Source: UBA12151 sp964600645
Lineage (GTDB): Bacteria > Patescibacteriota > Minisyncoccia > Moranbacterales > UBA9337
Length of the DNA: 6,238 nucleotides
Reading direction: 5' to 3'
Assembly (NCBI GenBank): GCA_964600645.1
Contig: CAZRJL010000048.1
Location: 1-6,238, forward strand
Made by a program: the position numbers and the translations under genes. The notes below the pieces were generated by a model. It was not told where the DNA came from and did not search any database. It saw nothing but the letters and a program-made list of their open reading frames with translations. Of this stretch, positions 4,145 to 6,238 are shown one piece after another (position 1 is the first letter of the stretch; the number at the start of each line of letters is the position of its first letter).

Positions 4145-4303
4145 TCAAATATGATATGGAAACCGGGCTCTCGAAGCCCAAATATATAAATAATGTGGCT
4201 GAGAGCCGCGGTGTTTTTTATATGTACCAACATGTAAACCGGAAATATTCCAGCCGAATTTTTCGGCATCAAATATTATAGGCTGCATGTATTTTGTATA
4301 CAT
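4145..4303 (-). CDS. Possible 52-residue small protein, perhaps frameshifted
   Basis: An ATG at 4303 opens a 52-codon frame beginning MYTKYMQPIIFDAEKFGWNI and ending WASRARFPYHI. Its composition looks protein-like. From about 4180 a neighbouring frame looks equally protein-like (REPGFHIIFERMPEDNLF..., running toward 4063), so a longer protein of about 75 residues may have been broken by a one-base shift. The region lies between the promoter at 4645-4673 and the terminator at 4065-4096, so it would be transcribed. I recognise no family. It may not be coding. Confidence 0.3.
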   Translation of the reverse strand: MYTKYMQPIIFDAEKFGWNISGLHVGTYKKHRGSQPHYLYIWASRARFPYHI

Positions 4304-4405
4304 ATTTTCAGTGTTTGCTCTGACTTTTTATTTAACAAACACTTCCTTCTACCGATCTCTGGCATATAGCCTTTAAACTTAAAAGAACTAATATTTTGTT
4401 TTTTA

Positions 4406-4486
4406 TTTTTGTTTTAGATCCCGCACCTTTTGGATTTTAAAATTAAAAGTCAAAAGGTGCGGGACAAATTTTTGTTTTTGTTTTAG
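4406..4486. repeat. 12-bp direct repeats preceding two hairpins
   Basis: TTTTTGTTTTAG occurs at 4406-4417, one base before hairpin 4419-4464, and again at 4475-4486, one base before hairpin 4488-4530. On the minus strand each hairpin is thus followed by CTAAAACAAAAA, an unstructured A-rich linker. The pattern is a two-unit hairpin-linker repeat. Confidence 0.7.
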
Positions 4487-4638
4487 TTCTCCGGTCAGAA
4501 ATCGGAGAGCTCCGATATAATAACCGGAGACTCGAACAGTAGAAGAATTTTCAATCACAATTAGGGGGAAGTTGTGATTGAAAATTCTCCCACCGTTTCC
4601 ATATATTTTGTCAAAATACTCTTATAAATAATCCTAAT
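4415..4638 (-). ncRNA. Candidate small RNA of three hairpins with A-rich linkers
   Basis: Downstream of a near-consensus promoter the minus strand would encode, in order, three hairpins. The first is a perfect 17-bp hairpin (4588-4572/4560-4544) with the 11-nt loop CTTCCCCCTAA. The second has an outer 8-bp stem (4530-4523/4495-4488) around an inner 6-bp stem (4516-4511/4506-4501). The third is a perfect 14-bp GC-rich stem (4464-4451/4432-4419) with an inner TTTTA/TAAAA extension. No convincing ORF covers them. The C-rich first loop resembles loops that some small RNAs use to pair with G-rich Shine-Dalgarno regions, although such regions are scarce here. The RNA's 3' end is uncertain: transcription may continue to the terminator at 4065-4096, making these hairpins a long 5' leader. 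Protein-binding DNA hairpins or a repeat cluster are alternatives. Confidence 0.5.
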
Positions 4639-4644
4639 ACTGTT

Positions 4645-4673
4645 ATTATAGCAAAGAAAATGCATCCGGTCAA
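4645..4673 (-). promoter_or_regulatory. Near-consensus sigma70 promoter (minus)
   Basis: TTGACC (4673-4668), a 17-bp spacer and a perfect TATAAT (4650-4645) predict a start near 4638. It shares the TTGACC -35 box with the promoter of the structured RNA at 384-412. It lies 150 bp downstream of the stop of the 4820-6202 gene and drives the three-hairpin region. Confidence 0.75.
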
Positions 4674-4763
4674 AATCCTCAAGAAAAAACACCGCAACAA
4701 CAGCAATATATTCACATTTATTCGCTCTTTACTCTTTTTACAAAAAATACAGAAAAATCTTCC

Positions 4764-4794
4764 TTTTTGAAAAAGTAAATTACTTTTTCAAAAA
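4764..4794. terminator. AT-rich hairpin after the 460-residue gene
   Basis: TTTTTGAAAAAGTA (4764-4777) and TACTTTTTCAAAAA (4781-4794) form a perfect 14-bp stem with a 3-nt loop, 26 bp past the stop codon of the minus-strand gene. It may stabilise or end that mRNA. It is not GC-rich and lacks a clean U-tract (GGAAGATTTTT follows on the minus strand), so the terminator call is tentative. Confidence 0.45.
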
Positions 4795-4819
4795 AACTCA
4801 AAAAAGGCTATCCTTCAAG

Positions 4820-6202
4820 CTATTTTGCAATATCACTTTCCAAATCACCCGCGTCTTCTTGATCGGAAGAATCTAAAATATTTTCATCAGAAATATTAGC
4901 GCTATTTACCTCTACTACTTGTTCGCTATTTTTTTCAGCACCAATTTTGTCGATAATGCTCCGCAATGAATCCTTATTGGTGCTAATTAAAAATTTATCC
5001 GCCCATATCGCATAATCAATCGAATCGGCATTTGCCGGATTGATATTGGTATACCTGACTTTAACATCCCTATATGATCCATCCTTAAAAATAAATCCTA
5101 TGGTATTCTCAATTTCTCTTCCTAAAAACAAGGATTTCAGAGCGGAAACTAAATTTGACTCATTTTCTTTCAATACAAACGGAGCGACATTTGAGTCTTT
5201 AACATCCACCGCCAACCCCATCCTCTTTCCGTTGCTATTTTTTATCAAAAATAAAGAAAATTCCTCATCCATCTCATTTAATGCCGCTTCCGGCAAAGAA
5301 AGAGGAAATATATAAGCAAAACGAGAAAAAGCAATTGGATTATTATTTATATCTCTAAGAATAAATTCTATTGCAACATCTTCTTGCTCGACTGAAATAT
5401 TATCAAAAGTATCAGATAACAACTTGGAAATTGATTTATTATCCGCTGTTTCCATATCTAAATTGAGATAATTCGGGTTCTCCGAAGAATACACAAAATT
5501 ATCATCTGCGGAAATATTCGAAGCTATTTCATTATCAATAATCTTATTTTCAACCGACAATTGAGACTCTTCTGTTTTCCTTGTTATATATAGATAATAA
5601 ACTCCTCCGAAGATAGCCAGAAAAATTACTGCGACTATCGAGATTGTGATGACCTTTTTCCAATTCAAATGTTTTTCGATCGGATGTGAATAGCCGTTAT
5701 CATAAGAAAGCGTTTCATCTGATTTTTCTTCTCCGCCATCAAGCATAACCGCGTCTTTTTGGGATAAATCATTTCTTGTTTTTATTAAAAAATGATTTGT
5801 TTCAACATTGCCCACCCCTTCCCGATTAATATCCCTCCCGGATAAAGAATCTCCTCCTCTAATCTCTCTATTATTCATAATATTCTGAGAAAAATCCGCT
5901 TTTAGAGAAGTATTTTTATCAAGAAACGGGCTGGATTTGAGCTTCACATCTTCTTTGTTCTTTTCCAAAGACAGCTCGTCTGATTTATTTAAATGCGACA
6001 CCTCTTGATTTGAAGCGTCTTTTTCCCTGACAACGCTGGCTGTATTATTCAATGAGGAAACTAAATCATCTTCCATTGTATGCACGGAAAAATTATAGCC
6101 TGAATCACTACTATTTTCGCCACTGCCAAAAAACATTTCTGTCTTTTTTTCTTGATCAGTAAGTTTTTGATTCTTTTTTTTAAAGTCTTTAGAGCCAAAC
6201 AT
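4820..6202 (-). CDS. Single-pass membrane protein with disordered N-terminus (CPR-type hypothetical)
   Basis: A 460-residue protein. Residues 1-180 are polar, charged and low in hydrophobics, rich in Ser, Asn, Asp, Glu and Lys, and so probably disordered. A single membrane helix lies at about 184-206 (VITISIVAVIFLAIFGGVYY), preceded by NWKK and followed by ITRK. There is no signal peptide, so the N-terminus is presumably cytoplasmic. A linker (207-255) leads to a folded extracytoplasmic domain at about 256-420 with alternating strands and helices, including MDEEFSLFLIKNSNGKRMGL (311-330), SALKSLFLG (353-361), KVRYTNI (381-387) and SIDYAIWADKFLISTNKDSL (394-413). The last 35 residues are acidic. 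I associate this domain with uncharacterised Parcubacteria proteins, sometimes near type IV pilus genes, but cannot confirm it here. An enzyme active site is not apparent. The ATG at 6202 has an AT-rich leader and no Shine-Dalgarno sequence. Confidence 0.8.
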   Translation of the reverse strand: MFGSKDFKKKNQKLTDQEKKTEMFFGSGENSSDSGYNFSVHTMEDDLVSSLNNTASVVREKDASNQEVSHLNKSDELSLEKNKEDVKLKSSPFLDKNTSLKADFSQNIMNNREIRGGDSLSGRDINREGVGNVETNHFLIKTRNDLSQKDAVMLDGGEEKSDETLSYDNGYSHPIEKHLNWKKVITISIVAVIFLAIFGGVYYLYITRKTEESQLSVENKIIDNEIASNISADDNFVYSSENPNYLNLDMETADNKSISKLLSDTFDNISVEQEDVAIEFILRDINNNPIAFSRFAYIFPLSLPEAALNEMDEEFSLFLIKNSNGKRMGLAVDVKDSNVAPFVLKENESNLVSALKSLFLGREIENTIGFIFKDGSYRDVKVRYTNINPANADSIDYAIWADKFLISTNKDSLRSIIDKIGAEKNSEQVVEVNSANISDENILDSSDQEDAGDLESDIAK

Positions 6203-6238
6203 ATTTTTGTTTTATAAATAAAATAAAAGCAAGATTAA

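Noticed and set aside
4419..4486. Plus-strand terminator (hairpin then TTTTTGTTTTTGTTTT)
   Set aside because: The shape fits, but no plus-strand gene or promoter lies upstream to terminate. The same T-rich sequence also precedes the hairpin, and the minus-strand promoter offers a better explanation. Not excluded.
4419..4588. CRISPR array
   Set aside because: The hairpins differ in sequence and there are no regularly spaced identical repeats of CRISPR length.
4561..4612. 13-codon minus-strand frame (METVGEFSITTSP)
   Set aside because: It lacks a ribosome binding site and is embedded in the perfect 17-bp hairpin, so it is probably incidental.
5040..5315. 91-codon plus-strand frame
   Set aside because: It is antisense to the outer domain of the 460-residue protein and has no independent start signals.

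Overview
The window is about 6.2 kb of AT-rich bacterial DNA. Gene density is low to moderate, the proteins are short, no gene has a clear Shine-Dalgarno sequence, and many spacers are filled with palindromic repeats. A single-pass membrane protein of a kind I associate with Patescibacteria/CPR (Parcubacteria-like) sits beside small core genes (lspA, a DksA/TraR-type zinc finger, yraN). My best guess is a candidate-phyla-radiation bacterium. That rests on gene style and repeat content, not on a marker gene.

Layout. Positions 1-115 carry the end of a dispersed repeat. Positions 122-412 hold, on the minus strand, a complete non-coding RNA unit: a sigma70-type promoter, about 225 nt of highly structured RNA closed by a 9-bp terminal stem and containing a tRNA-like T-loop hairpin, and a textbook intrinsic terminator. 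Positions 415-2710 are an accessory-looking block of four small plus-strand genes embedded in repeats: an isoprenylcysteine methyltransferase-like membrane enzyme, two adjacent cupins, and a small multidrug-resistance-type transporter. Its spacers contain repeat modules with terminal inverted repeats, two multi-stem palindromes resembling integron attC sites, and 11-bp inverted repeats bracketing the methyltransferase gene. The block ends at a terminator shared with the convergent lspA gene.

Positions 2722-4058 read leftward: yraN, a DksA/TraR-like gene, then lspA. All three are housekeeping-type genes and may be co-transcribed. Positions 4059-4819 lack a convincing conserved gene but are rich in structure. 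A consensus-quality minus-strand promoter (TTGACC, 17 bp, TATAAT) is followed by three strong hairpins joined by repeated A-rich linkers, a possible small or broken ORF, and a terminator just before yraN. Positions 4820-6202 (minus) encode a 460-residue protein with a disordered cytoplasmic N-terminus, one membrane helix and an extracytoplasmic domain.

The genes do not form one pathway. The left half looks like exchangeable cargo (detoxification, transport, small-molecule binding) among repeats, and the right half like core genome. The most interesting elements are the two probable structured RNAs (122-377 and about 4415-4638, both minus) and the modular repeat family with attC-like architecture.
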